A stretch of DNA of 64,000 nucleotides, from NCBI RefSeq assembly GCF_001717955.1, contig NZ_CP014168.1, forward strand, positions 3,381,501 to 3,445,500, written 5' to 3'. The stretch comes from Sphingomonas panacis (GTDB lineage: Bacteria > Pseudomonadota > Alphaproteobacteria > Sphingomonadales > Sphingomonadaceae). A program made the translations under genes and the position numbers. Below, piece after piece: positions 46,016 through 55,542 of this stretch. Numbering within the stretch: position 1 is the stretch's first letter; the number at the start of each line of letters is the position of its first letter. The notes beneath the pieces are model-generated. The model did no database searches and was not told where the DNA came from. It saw only the letters and a program-made list of their open reading frames with translations.

Positions 46016-46753
46016 TCAGAGACTACCGACGAGCCCGTTCGGATCGAATTCGAGGCCATCCCCAATCTCGTCAATCGTGAGAAGCGGCCGGACAGGAACC
46101 GTCGACCACCGCGTCTTCACATCACCGTCGCCGACCGAGCCTGCGCCGATCTTCACCCGGCGGGTCACGTAGTTGATGCTGAGGGTTTTCATCTCGCCGT
46201 TATTGCGCTGTACGTTCGTATAATCATATCCGATCAACCGCAGTGCGCCCTGTTGCCAGCGGAACGTGTACGTGATGGAGCCCATGCTCCAACCGCCCGC
46301 GCTCATGAACCGACCAAGCCGGACCCGGAGCGTACCACGCATGACATCCATTCCGCCGCCAATGACGCCCTCGGAATCGAACCCGTCCTCGGCGCAGGCA
46401 TTGTCGCGGCGCGGGACAAGGCTGTGGTTCTGCGTCGCGAGGCGATAGCCGCCACCGCGCTGCGCCAGGGCGACCGCGAGGATGCGCGGGTTGGTATCGA
46501 GGGTGTCGCCACACAAAGGACCGTTGGGCACGATATTGCTTGGGTCCCGCTGGTGAACGGCAAACGCCAGGTCCGGCAGCCCGTCACCATCGAGGTCACC
46601 CGTGTCCTGTATCTCGAGCTTCCAGCCGCCGGGCACGAAGCCCTTCGCGTCGCGCGCGGTCTCGGCGAGGATCGGATAGCTGACCGGCGGCAGATCGTCG
46701 CGCTGTGCGGCGGCCGACAGCGAAACCAGGGTAGCGGAAAGAGCAGCTATCAT
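46016..46753 (-). CDS. exported protein with DxDGDG-type loop, function unknown
   Basis: 245 residues. N-terminal signal sequence (MIAALSATLVSLSAAAQ), then DTGDLDGDGLPD at residues 50-61, a calcium-binding-like loop seen in FG-GAP/VCBS and dockerin-type proteins, here only once. The rest is beta-rich (GTLRVRLGRFMSAGGWSMGS) with one Cys pair. No ribosome site is obvious at the ATG. Same strand as the Sel1 genes. Confidence 0.6.
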   Translation of the reverse strand: MIAALSATLVSLSAAAQRDDLPPVSYPILAETARDAKGFVPGGWKLEIQDTGDLDGDGLPDLAFAVHQRDPSNIVPNGPLCGDTLDTNPRILAVALAQRGGGYRLATQNHSLVPRRDNACAEDGFDSEGVIGGGMDVMRGTLRVRLGRFMSAGGWSMGSITYTFRWQQGALRLIGYDYTNVQRNNGEMKTLSINYVTRRVKIGAGSVGDGDVKTRWSTVPVRPLLTIDEIGDGLEFDPNGLVGSL

Positions 46754-46860
46754 GCCGCGCTTCTGCCGCGCCGCGGTGCCGGGGGCAACGCGATTGTCTG
46801 CATGTGTAACAATCGACGGTGATACGGGGCCTTACCTGCCCCGAGCCGCCTACCTTTGAG

Positions 46861-46887
46861 AAATCGTACACATAAGTTGCACGATTT
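46861..46887. repeat. inverted repeat between RND operon and exported-protein gene
   Basis: AAATCGT (46861-46867) and ACGATTT (46881-46887) with a 13-base spacer. A second hairpin, CGGGGC-N7-GCCCCG, lies at 46825-46843. They sit in the 272-bp gap after the 3' end of the efflux operon and could serve as terminators or as an operator; no T-run is present. No gene is seen in the gap. Confidence 0.4.
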
Positions 46888-47025
46888 TCCTTCACGCTGT
46901 CGGTCATTCACAAGCCAAGCGGCGTCGGCCGCTATCGGTGAGAGCAGACTTGGCGCGTCACAAATCGCGTTGGAGCGCGCGTGGGTCCAATCCGTTGCGA
47001 GACGCGACACCTCGCTTGACGTCCT

Positions 47026-48480
47026 TCACTGCCCCTGCACTGGCGTCACGGGAGTTTTGCGATTTGCGAACACGTTGCTGGACGGCCACCCCCCACCCAG
47101 CGCGCGGATCAGACGAATGCTCGCCTGCAGCCGCCGGGTGTCCAGATCCAGCGCTGCGCGCCGCGCCTGAAGCGCCGTCGTCTGGGCGGTGAACACCTCC
47201 AGGTAGGTGACGGCGCCCTTGCTGTAGCGGTTGAGCGAAAGCCGCTCCGTCATCGCCGCCTGCCGCACGGCCTCGTCCTGGGCCGCAGCCTCATCACCAA
47301 GGTGGTGGAGCAAAGCCAGATTGTCCTCGACCTGCTGGAACGCCGTCAGGACGGTGGCGCGATAGTCCGCCCCCGCGCTCGCCCAACGCGCGCGCGCGAC
47401 GGCGAGTTCGGCGCGCCTGCGTCCGCCGTCGAACAGGGTGAGCACCGCGCTCGGCCCGATCGACCAGATTTCGTTGGGTGCCGAGAACAGCCCCGGCAGT
47501 CCGGTATTCTGGAACCCGCCGCTCGCCCCCAATCGGATCGCGGGGAAGAACGCCGCCTTGGCGACGCCGATCCCGGCATTGGCGGCGGCGACGCGGCGTT
47601 CGGCAGCCGCCACGTCGGGGCGGCGTTCGATCAGCGTGGCGGGCAGCCCGAGCGGCACGGCGGGCACATCGAAATCGGTGGCGACCGGCGCGATGGTGAA
47701 ATTCGATGCAGGCGTGCCGACCAGACTCGCGATCGCATGTTCGGTCAGCGCGCGTGCCCCCGCGACATCGGCGAGCTGCGCACGCGCTTCGGCGAGTTGC
47801 GCACCCGAGCGGCTCGTCTCGATTCCGCTGACGATTCCGGCCTGGAAGCGGCGCGCGATCAGGTGATCGGCCTTGGCGAAGGCATCCACGGTTTGCGTCA
47901 GCAAAACGGCCTGCCGATCATAGCCGCGCAGCGCCATGAAATCGTTGGCGAGTTCGGCCTGCAAGCTCAGCCGGATCGCGGCGAGATCGTCGCCCGAGGC
48001 CTGCACCTCCGCCTTGCCCGCCGCGACGGTGTTGCGAACGCGGCCCCACAGATCGAGTTCATAGCCCAGGCTCGCCTCGACCGTGTCGGCGCTGTAGACG
48101 TCGGGCTGGTTCGCACCGCGTAAGGGGCGATTGTCGGATTGGCGATTGCGGGTGATGCTGGCATCGGCTCCCAATTGCGGCAGCAGCGCGGCGCGGCTTT
48201 GGCCGAGGTAGCCGCGCGCCGCATCATAGCGGGCAAGCGCGCCGGCATAGGTCGGGTTGTCGGTCGCGATCTTCCGTTCGAGCGCGTCGAGCGTCGGGTC
48301 GCGGAACACCCCCCACCAGTCGCCGCGCGCTGCCGTGTCGGCGGGGGTGGCGGGCTGCCAGGGTCCGGCCTCCTTGAACGCCGTGACCGCTGGCGTGACC
48401 GGCGGATGATAGGCTGGCGCGAACGAGCACCCGGCGGTGGTGGCCAGGAGCGCCAGTGCGGGCCACGCGCGCTTAGCCAT
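47026..48480 (-). CDS. outer-membrane efflux lipoprotein (NodT/OprM family)
   Basis: 484 residues. Lipobox with Cys18 (LLATTAGC), then two TolC-like halves with the conserved DWWGVFRDPTLDALERKI near the N-terminus and ERRPDVAAAERRVAAANAGI in the second half. Forms the outer-membrane channel for the adjacent RND pump. GAGG at the right distance chooses ATG 48480, overlapping the adaptor stop by eight bases; an ATG nine bases upstream is possible. Confidence 0.93.
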   Translation of the reverse strand: MAKRAWPALALLATTAGCSFAPAYHPPVTPAVTAFKEAGPWQPATPADTAARGDWWGVFRDPTLDALERKIATDNPTYAGALARYDAARGYLGQSRAALLPQLGADASITRNRQSDNRPLRGANQPDVYSADTVEASLGYELDLWGRVRNTVAAGKAEVQASGDDLAAIRLSLQAELANDFMALRGYDRQAVLLTQTVDAFAKADHLIARRFQAGIVSGIETSRSGAQLAEARAQLADVAGARALTEHAIASLVGTPASNFTIAPVATDFDVPAVPLGLPATLIERRPDVAAAERRVAAANAGIGVAKAAFFPAIRLGASGGFQNTGLPGLFSAPNEIWSIGPSAVLTLFDGGRRRAELAVARARWASAGADYRATVLTAFQQVEDNLALLHHLGDEAAAQDEAVRQAAMTERLSLNRYSKGAVTYLEVFTAQTTALQARRAALDLDTRRLQASIRLIRALGGGWPSSNVFANRKTPVTPVQGQ

Positions 48481-49630
48481 GCTTGGCATCCTCGACGCGC
48501 ACCAATTCGCCGTTCGCCAAGGAATCCGGCGGGTTGTCGACGATCTTCTGCGCCGCCGACAGGCCCGAGGTCACTTCGACGGTCTGCCCGAGATCGCGAC
48601 CGATCGTGATCGCGCGCAGGTGGACATGATGATCCGCGCCGACCGTTGCGATCTGCGTGCCCTGCGCGCGGAAGATCAGCGCGCTCGACGGGATCTGCAC
48701 CGTCCCGCTTTGGCCGCGCACATCGAAGCGGACCTGCGCGTAGCCGCCGGGCTTGAGCGCGCCATCGGCATTGTCGGCGATCAACTGGACCTGAAAGGTG
48801 CCGGTCTGCTGGTTGATCGCGCCGGAATTGCCGATGACATGCGCGCTGAAGCTGCGCGCGGGGTAATCGGGGGTTGTCAGCGTCGCGCTCAGCCCCGGCG
48901 TCATCCCGGCGGAATAATTCTGCGGCACGCTGACATAGATACGGATCTTGCGCGTGTCGGCGACCGAGAACATCGGCTGCTGCGCCGATGCGCCCGGGCC
49001 GACCAGATCGCCGATGTCGGAGTTGCGCGAGGTCACGGTTCCCGCGAACGGCGCACGCACCGTCGAGAATGCCTTTTGCGCGAGCAGCCGGCCAAGATCG
49101 GCGCGCGCGGCCTGTACCGCCGCATTGCGCACCGCGAGGTCTCCGTTCTTCTCGTCCGCTTCCTGTTTCGACACCGAATTGTCGGTCAGCAGATCGTTCC
49201 AGCGTGCCGCCGTGCTGCGCGCGAGGCTGGCATGCGCCTGCGCACTGACCAGGGCGGCGCGCGCGGAGACGATCTGCTGGTCGAGTTCGGGCGTGTCGAT
49301 CTTGCCGAGAGGCGTTCCCGCGCCAACGACCGCGCCGATATCCTTGTACCACGCGCTGACGTAGCCGCCGACGCGCGCGTACAGTTTGGCGGCGTTCCAC
49401 GCCTGCATCGTGCCGGGCAAGGTCAGCGCGTCGCTCGCCGACGATCCTTTCACGGCGACAAGATGGACGGTCGGCACCGAGCGCGCGTCCGACCAGCTCT
49501 GCGCCTCATGCGTGTCGCCCCGGCGCACCAGCGCGCCTGCGGCGACGATGCCGACCGCCGTCACCACGGCGACGATACCGGCGGTTTTGAGGCCTTTCGG
49601 CGCCGGGGCCTGAACGGGTTCAGCCTGCAT
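48473..49630 (-). CDS. RND efflux periplasmic adaptor (membrane fusion protein)
   Basis: 385 residues. One N-terminal membrane helix (AGIVAVVTAVGIVAAGALV), lipoyl half-motifs (YVSAWYKDIGAVVGAGTPLG; VRAPFAGTVTSRNSDIGDLV), an alpha-helical hairpin between them, then beta-barrel and membrane-proximal domains. Starts at 49630, overlapping the permease stop by 11 bases. Confidence 0.94.
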   Translation of the reverse strand: MQAEPVQAPAPKGLKTAGIVAVVTAVGIVAAGALVRRGDTHEAQSWSDARSVPTVHLVAVKGSSASDALTLPGTMQAWNAAKLYARVGGYVSAWYKDIGAVVGAGTPLGKIDTPELDQQIVSARAALVSAQAHASLARSTAARWNDLLTDNSVSKQEADEKNGDLAVRNAAVQAARADLGRLLAQKAFSTVRAPFAGTVTSRNSDIGDLVGPGASAQQPMFSVADTRKIRIYVSVPQNYSAGMTPGLSATLTTPDYPARSFSAHVIGNSGAINQQTGTFQVQLIADNADGALKPGGYAQVRFDVRGQSGTVQIPSSALIFRAQGTQIATVGADHHVHLRAITIGRDLGQTVEVTSGLSAAQKIVDNPPDSLANGELVRVEDAKHG

Positions 49631-52600
49631 GAGCGAGAGTTCCAGATACAAGAGGGGCGGAAGCGGCGCGCCGCTGTTTGCGGTGCGCGATCGAGAAGAC
49701 GACGGGAACGAAGACGAGCGTGGCGAGCGTCGCGCAGATCAGCCCGCCGATCACGGCGCGACCGAGCGGCGCGTTCTGCTCGCCGCCTTCGCCGAGACCG
49801 AGCGCCATCGGCGCCATGCCGATGATCATGGCGAGGGCGGTCATCAGCACCGGGCGGAAGCGGGTTGCACCCGCCTCTGCTGCGGCAAGGAGCGCATCGC
49901 CTGTTGCCGCGAGACGTTCGCGCGCGAAGCTAACTACCAGTACCGAGTTCGCGGTCGCCACGCCCATGCACATGATCGCGCCGGTGAGTGCCGGCACAGA
50001 GAGTGGCGTATGGGTCGCGAACAGCATCCAGACGATCCCGGCGAGCGCGGCGGGCAAAGCGGAGATGATGACGGTTGGATCAACCCAGCTCTGGAAGTTG
50101 ACGACAATCAGCAAGTAGATCAGCACAATCGCGCCGATCAGGCCGAAGATCAGGCCCGAAAAGGCGGTGTTCATCGTCTCGACCTGGCCACGCAGCTTCA
50201 CGCTCGACCCCTTGGGCAACGTACCCTTGGCGTCGTCGAGCACCTTCTGGATGTCGGCGGCAACCGCACCGAGATCGCGGCCCTGCGTGGTCGCATAGAC
50301 GTCGTATGACGGCTGCACCGCGTAATGCGTCACCACCGCCGGCGACGGCTCGCGGTGGAGCGTGCCGAGCGCGCCGAGAAGCTGGTAAGTCCCGCCAGGG
50401 CCGGTGACCGGCAGGTTCTGGAGCGCCGACAGGCTGTCGGTGCGATATTGCGGCGTCTGCACGACGATCGGGTACGAAACGCCGTTCTTCGGGTTGAGCC
50501 AGAAGGCGGGCGCGACCTGGAAACTGCCGGCGAGATTGACCGCCATGCTGCGGGTCACGTCGTTTTCGGTGATGCCGACCCGGTCGGCCTGCGCGCGATC
50601 CACGTCGAAGCCGAGTTCGGGATAGGCCTCGGTCTGCTGCACGCGCACGTCCGCGATGCCGGGGATATGCTGCATCTTCTCGGCAAGCGCCTGCGCATAG
50701 ACCTTGCCGCCTTTGATGTCGCTGCCGGTCACCATCACGTCGATCGGTGCGGGCGCGCCGAAGTTCAGGATCTGGCTGATGATGTCGGCGGGCAGGAACG
50801 AGAAGACCGAGCCGGGAAACGCATCGGGCAGCACCTTGCGCAAGCGCCGGACATAGCCGGCGGTGGGCTTATGGTCTTCCGACAGCGTGACGAGGATGTC
50901 GCCGTCCTGCGGGCCGACGCCGCCGGTGTTGGAATAGGCGCGGTTGATGCCCGACACCGGCATGCCGATATTGTCGACGATCGACACCAGTTCATCCGGC
51001 GGGATGACAGAGCGGATGCGATCCTCGACATGGTCGAACATCGCTGCGGTCTCCTCGATCCGCGTGCCGATCGGCGCGCGGACATGGAGGTTGATCTGTC
51101 CGGCGTCGATGGTCGGGAAGAAGTTGCGACCGAGCATCGGCACCAGCGCGAACGAGACGAGGACGGCGGCCATGAACGCCGGCACGAACACGCGCCGCCG
51201 GGCGAGTGCGAAGTCGAGCAAAGCGACGTAATAGCCGCGCACTGCCTCGAAGCGATGCTCAAATCCGCTTTGGAAGCGCCGGAACACGTTGCGGCTCTCG
51301 GGCCGACCAGACATGGCGTCGTGGCTTACCATCACATCGGACGTGTGCTCGGTTGCGTGCTGGCGCAGCAGATAGTTGCCCATCGTCGGGACGAGCGTGC
51401 GTGACAGCACGAACGACGCGATCATCGCGAACACCACCGCCATCGCCATCGGTGCGAACAGGAAGCCGGCGACGCCGGGCAGGAAGAACATCGGGAGGAA
51501 GGCGATGCAGATGCACAGCAGCGACACGAACGCCGGGCCGACGATCTGTTCGGCGCCGTCGAGGATCGCGGCGCGCACGGGCTTGCCCTGTTCGAGATGC
51601 CAGTTGATGTTCTCGATCGTCACCGTCGCGTCATCGACGAGGATGCCGACCGCGAGCGCCAGCCCGCCCAGCGTCATGATGTTGAGCGTCTGCCCCGCCA
51701 TCGCCAGCCCCGCCACGGCGGCGAGGATGGCGAGCGGGATCGAGGCGGCGATGATGACGGTCGATCGCCACGAGCCGAGGAACAGCAGGATCATCAGCGA
51801 GGTGAGCGCGGCCGCGATCACGCCTTCCTTGATGACGCCGGACACCGCCGCCTTCACGAACAGCGACTGGTCCGACAGCGGTTGCACCTTGAGCGAGAGC
51901 GGCAGCGTCTCGCGGATCTTCGGCAGCAGCGCCTTTGCCTGATCGACGATCGCGATGGTCGATGCCGCGCCCGACTTCAGCACGGTCATCAGCACCGCGC
52001 GGCCACCATCGACGCGCACCACGTTGCGCTGCGGCGGCGATCCGTCGCGGACATGCGCCACGTCCCGCATCGTCACGGTCGCGCCATCCACGGTCTTGAT
52101 CGGCAGGTCGTTGAGTTGCTCGACCACCTCGGGCGAGTTGTTGAGGCGGACGTTATACTCGTACTGGCCGATCTTGGTGGTGCCCGCCGGAACGATCTGG
52201 TTCTGCGCCGCGAGCGCGGCACCGACGTCGCTCGCCGACAGATGCCGGGCCTGAAGCGCGTCGGGGTCGAGATCGATCTGGATCTGGCGCTCCTTGCCGC
52301 CATAGGGCGACGGGATCGCGGCACCCTGCACCGAGGCGAGCGCTGGCCGGATGAAGTTCTGGCCAAGATCGTAGATCTTCTGTTCGGACAGATCCTTGGC
52401 CGACAGCGCGAGCTGGAGGATCGGCACGGTCGAGGCGTTGTAGTTGAGGATCTGCGGCGGAGTGATGCCCGGCGGCATCTGCTTGAGCACGGTCTGCGAG
52501 GCGGCCGTCACCTGCGCCGATGCGGTGCGGATATCCACGTCGGGCTGGAAGAAGATCTTCACGATGCCCACGCCGTTGAGCGACTGGCTCTCGATATGGT

Positions 52601-52877
52601 CGATATCGTTGACCGTGCTCGAAAGCTGGCGCTCGTAATAATAGACGACGCGACCGGCCATGTCCTCGGGCGGCAGGCCACGATAGGTCCACACCACCGC
52701 GATCACCGGGATCTTGATGTCAGGAAAGATGTCGGTCGGGGTGCGTACCCATGCGATCGATCCCGACAACACGATCAGGATGGCGAGAACGACGAACGTA
52801 TAGGGCTTGCTGAGCGCAAGCTTGACGAGTTGCAGCACGGGAACCCCGATCTTCCGGGTGGAATGACGGGCCCCCAT
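49620..52877 (-). CDS. RND-family efflux permease (HAE1/AcrB-like)
   Basis: 1085 residues with 12 membrane helices and two large periplasmic loops. Typical motifs: RTPTDIFPDIKIPVIAVVW after helix 1, GILVDDATVTIENI in helix 4 (paired Asp for the proton relay), LGRNFFPTIDAGQINLHVRA before the second loop. Charge pattern fits drug/organic efflux rather than heavy metal, but substrate is not decided. First of the three pump genes, 37 bases after the kinase gene. A start a few codons later (GTG, VLQLVKLALSKPYTF) is possible. Confidence 0.93.
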   Translation of the reverse strand: MGARHSTRKIGVPVLQLVKLALSKPYTFVVLAILIVLSGSIAWVRTPTDIFPDIKIPVIAVVWTYRGLPPEDMAGRVVYYYERQLSSTVNDIDHIESQSLNGVGIVKIFFQPDVDIRTASAQVTAASQTVLKQMPPGITPPQILNYNASTVPILQLALSAKDLSEQKIYDLGQNFIRPALASVQGAAIPSPYGGKERQIQIDLDPDALQARHLSASDVGAALAAQNQIVPAGTTKIGQYEYNVRLNNSPEVVEQLNDLPIKTVDGATVTMRDVAHVRDGSPPQRNVVRVDGGRAVLMTVLKSGAASTIAIVDQAKALLPKIRETLPLSLKVQPLSDQSLFVKAAVSGVIKEGVIAAALTSLMILLFLGSWRSTVIIAASIPLAILAAVAGLAMAGQTLNIMTLGGLALAVGILVDDATVTIENINWHLEQGKPVRAAILDGAEQIVGPAFVSLLCICIAFLPMFFLPGVAGFLFAPMAMAVVFAMIASFVLSRTLVPTMGNYLLRQHATEHTSDVMVSHDAMSGRPESRNVFRRFQSGFEHRFEAVRGYYVALLDFALARRRVFVPAFMAAVLVSFALVPMLGRNFFPTIDAGQINLHVRAPIGTRIEETAAMFDHVEDRIRSVIPPDELVSIVDNIGMPVSGINRAYSNTGGVGPQDGDILVTLSEDHKPTAGYVRRLRKVLPDAFPGSVFSFLPADIISQILNFGAPAPIDVMVTGSDIKGGKVYAQALAEKMQHIPGIADVRVQQTEAYPELGFDVDRAQADRVGITENDVTRSMAVNLAGSFQVAPAFWLNPKNGVSYPIVVQTPQYRTDSLSALQNLPVTGPGGTYQLLGALGTLHREPSPAVVTHYAVQPSYDVYATTQGRDLGAVAADIQKVLDDAKGTLPKGSSVKLRGQVETMNTAFSGLIFGLIGAIVLIYLLIVVNFQSWVDPTVIISALPAALAGIVWMLFATHTPLSVPALTGAIMCMGVATANSVLVVSFARERLAATGDALLAAAEAGATRFRPVLMTALAMIIGMAPMALGLGEGGEQNAPLGRAVIGGLICATLATLVFVPVVFSIAHRKQRRAASAPLVSGTLAHAG

Positions 52878-52914
52878 GTATTCCGACTTCGCTGCGGTGC
52901 ACCTTAAATGAATT

Positions 52915-54267
52915 TCACCTGGGTGCGTGAATGCGCACGATCAGGCCCGGCGCGGCATCGTCCAGTTCGAGTGCAAAGCCGTGGAGGTGAACGATCGCGG
53001 CGACGACGCTCAGGCCGAGACCCGTACCGGGGACGCCAGCCGTATCCACGCCGCGGTAGAAGCGCCGCAGCGCGGCCTGACGATCGTCGGCGCGCAGTCC
53101 CGGACCGTCATCGCGCACCGCGATCACCACGGCCTCCGCCTCCAGCGCGAGCGACAGCAGGACATGGCCTCCGGGGCCGCTGAACTTGATCGCGTTGTCG
53201 ACCAGATTGCTGACCGCTTCGAACAGCAACTGTGGGTCGGCGTGAATGGTCGCGTCAGGACCGGCCGCGAGCGCAAGCGCAACCCCGGCCTCCTCGGCGA
53301 GCGGCTCGTACAAGTCGCACACCCCGGCAAGCAAGGGCGCGATCGACACCGCCGCGAACCCCGCCAGACGTCCGCGTGCCTCCAGTTCGGAAATCCGCAG
53401 CAATGCGGCGAAGCGTTCCAGCACGAGATCGAGGTCGTCGGTGGCCGAGCGGGCGAGTTCGGTAAGGTCGGGGTCCGCCGCTGCCAATGCGGCAACCTGC
53501 TGCAGTTTGCCGCGCACGTGCGCGAGCGGGGTCCGCAGGTCGTGCGCCACCGCATCCGTCACGCCCTTCACCTGCGCGACCACGCGCTCGACTTCCTCGA
53601 TCATGGTGTTGACGGTGTCCGCGAACAGGTCGAGCTCGTCGCCGCGCCGGCTGACGGGCATCCGCCGGTCCAGCCGACCGGCGGCGATTTCCCGGCTGGT
53701 CGCCTGCAGATCACGCACCCGGCGCAGCGGCGCGAGGCTGAGCATGAAGCCCGCGCCGAACACCAGCACCGCTATCGCGAGACCGCTGACGACGAGGATC
53801 GTGAGGATACGATGGCGCAGGTCGACGATCGGCGCGATGTCGCGCGCGATCAGGATCGTTTCGCCGGTCGGCGCGCGGATCGCGAGGACGCGAAGCGGGC
53901 TGTGCCGGTTTCCGCCGGCCGCGACATTCACCGGATGGTCGAACCGGAAGGTGCCCGCGATCCGCAGATTGCCCGCCACCGGCTCGCCATCGCGCGCTTG
54001 CAGGCCGAAATAGGTCAGGCCGCTGGCATTTTGGCGGATCTCGCTGTCGATTCGTCTCGGCAAGGCTTCGGCCGAGACGCTGCGGAGGCGATCGGCCTCC
54101 TGCAACAGGATATGGTCGGTTCGCGCCGTCAGTTCCCGTGCGGAAAGCCCGTAGATCAGGCCGAGCAGCGCCACCACGCCGGCGGCGAACACTATCCCGA
54201 GCAAGATCGTCAGCCGGAACGTGCTGGTTGCGCGGATCTCGCGCAGGCGCAGACGTTCAAACGGCAT
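52915..54267 (-). CDS. sensor histidine kinase of the efflux operon
   Basis: 450 residues. Two membrane helices (about residues 18-42 and 158-178) flank a periplasmic sensor domain; HAMP; H box VTDAVAHDLRTPLAHVRG; N box NLVDNAIKFS; G boxes DDGPGLR and GTGLGLSVV. OmpR-class kinase. Overlaps the response regulator gene by 11 bases, and precedes the pump genes on the same strand, so likely controls them. Confidence 0.93.
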   Translation of the reverse strand: MPFERLRLREIRATSTFRLTILLGIVFAAGVVALLGLIYGLSARELTARTDHILLQEADRLRSVSAEALPRRIDSEIRQNASGLTYFGLQARDGEPVAGNLRIAGTFRFDHPVNVAAGGNRHSPLRVLAIRAPTGETILIARDIAPIVDLRHRILTILVVSGLAIAVLVFGAGFMLSLAPLRRVRDLQATSREIAAGRLDRRMPVSRRGDELDLFADTVNTMIEEVERVVAQVKGVTDAVAHDLRTPLAHVRGKLQQVAALAAADPDLTELARSATDDLDLVLERFAALLRISELEARGRLAGFAAVSIAPLLAGVCDLYEPLAEEAGVALALAAGPDATIHADPQLLFEAVSNLVDNAIKFSGPGGHVLLSLALEAEAVVIAVRDDGPGLRADDRQAALRRFYRGVDTAGVPGTGLGLSVVAAIVHLHGFALELDDAAPGLIVRIHAPR

Positions 54268-54934
54268 CGAGACGATAGCCTTCGCCCTTGACGGTGACGA
54301 TCGCGGAGGGGCGCCCCGGTTGATCGAGCTTCTTGCGCAACCGCGCGATATGCACGTTGATGAGGTTCGGGCCGGGGTCGAAATAATATCCCCACACCTG
54401 TTCGAAGATGATCCGCCGGCTGATCGTGTCGCCCGGGTGCCGCGCCAGAAACTCCAAGAGGCGAAACTCCATGTGGAGCAGCCGCACCGGCTCCCCCGCG
54501 ACGGTGACGATGCGGCGGATCAAGTCGATCTCGATGGCGCCCACGCTCAGGATCGCGGCCTCGGACGGTTGCAGCCGACGGCGCAGCAGCACCTCGACGC
54601 GCATCGCCATTTCCTCGGGGACGAACGGTTTGACGAGATAGTCGTCGCCGCCCGCGCGCAATCCAGCGATCCGTTCGTCGACATCGCTCAGTGCGCTGAT
54701 CATCAGCACGGGCATCATGATCCGCCGTTCCCGCAAGGCCGCGACCAGCGACAGGCCGTCGAGACCGGGCAGCAAGCGATCGAGCGTGGCGAGGTCGAAA
54801 GGCTCGCGGGTCGCGCGTTCCAGCGCGGCTTGGCCGTCCGCGACGTGCACGATCTCATGGTCGTGCACGCGCAGGACATCAATGATCTGCTCGGCAGTTT
54901 TTGGATCATCCTCGATCACGATGAGGCGGGCCAA
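54257..54934 (-). CDS. OmpR/PhoB-family response regulator of the efflux operon
   Basis: 225 residues from a TTG start (54934) with GGAGG eight bases upstream; the ATG 15 codons earlier lacks support. Receiver with acidic ED-D at 8-10, phospho-acceptor Asp52 (ATLDRLLPG) and Lys in YLVKPFVP; winged-helix domain with EFRLLEFLARHPGDTISRRI and NVHIARLRKKLD. First gene of the five-gene operon. Confidence 0.93.
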   Translation of the reverse strand: MARLIVIEDDPKTAEQIIDVLRVHDHEIVHVADGQAALERATREPFDLATLDRLLPGLDGLSLVAALRERRIMMPVLMISALSDVDERIAGLRAGGDDYLVKPFVPEEMAMRVEVLLRRRLQPSEAAILSVGAIEIDLIRRIVTVAGEPVRLLHMEFRLLEFLARHPGDTISRRIIFEQVWGYYFDPGPNLINVHIARLRKKLDQPGRPSAIVTVKGEGYRLDAV

Positions 54935-55542
54935 ATGGGTATCCTCCAAAATTCGAGAGGGATAGTATCGGGTCGACACACATCCGGCGAGCTATGTCTG
55001 CGGTTCAGATGTCGCCATTCTCTGTCGCTGGCGAGCGATCAGCCTGCCGACCTCCAGATCCATCAGCCGCCGCGCGACTCTGCATTCGCGCTCCTTCCCG
55101 CCAGCGCCTGCAAGTTCATCGTATCATCGGTGTCTCTGTTGATTGAGTGTTGCAACCCAAAGCTATCCGAAGATCTCCGATGCCGGCCGCGACAGCGCTG
55201 GTGGGGAGCGCAACCCGGTTAGCGTCGCTACCGTCGAGCTACACCACCACAAGGGACGCGACCCTGCAGTCGCACATATCCTCGGCTCCCTCCGTTCGCG
55301 TGCTGTGGCCAGCAGCCATCTCGCTTCCGGGGGTTCAAGCTGGAGCTTCAGCGCTGCTCTGACAGCGATCGAAGCACCGGAACGTTCCTTGAGCGGATCA
55401 CCAGCCGCAGGCCTGCTCAACATACCGTCACACGTTGTACATGGCACCGTAACATCATCGAAACCGGAACGTACCGAAGCCGCAACGATCGGGATCTAAG
55501 CGCCCCTTTCAGCAGCAGAAGCTGTTTACGGGGAACCATCAC
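54935..55542. other. 608-bp gap upstream of the TonB-dependent receptor
   Basis: Holds the promoters of the divergent efflux operon and the TonB-receptor gene. No coding frame is convincing. A direct-repeat cluster at 55425-55453 is listed separately. About 30 bases before the receptor ATG, GGGGAA (55531-55536) gives the ribosome site. Confidence 0.5.
55425..55453 (+). promoter_or_regulatory. possible Pho-box-like repeat cluster
   Basis: Three 7-base units, CCGTCAC, TGTACAT and CCGTAAC, are spaced by exactly four bases (11-base period), the layout of PhoB sites (CTGTCAT-N4 units). The first and third match partly, the middle poorly. The downstream genes encode a TonB-dependent receptor and a phospholipase C, which would suit phosphate control. 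Tentative. Confidence 0.3.

Noticed and set aside
48437..49825. A 462-codon plus-strand frame opposite the efflux genes, and a similar one at 51597-52907
   Set aside because: Both are antisense shadows of the adaptor and permease genes.
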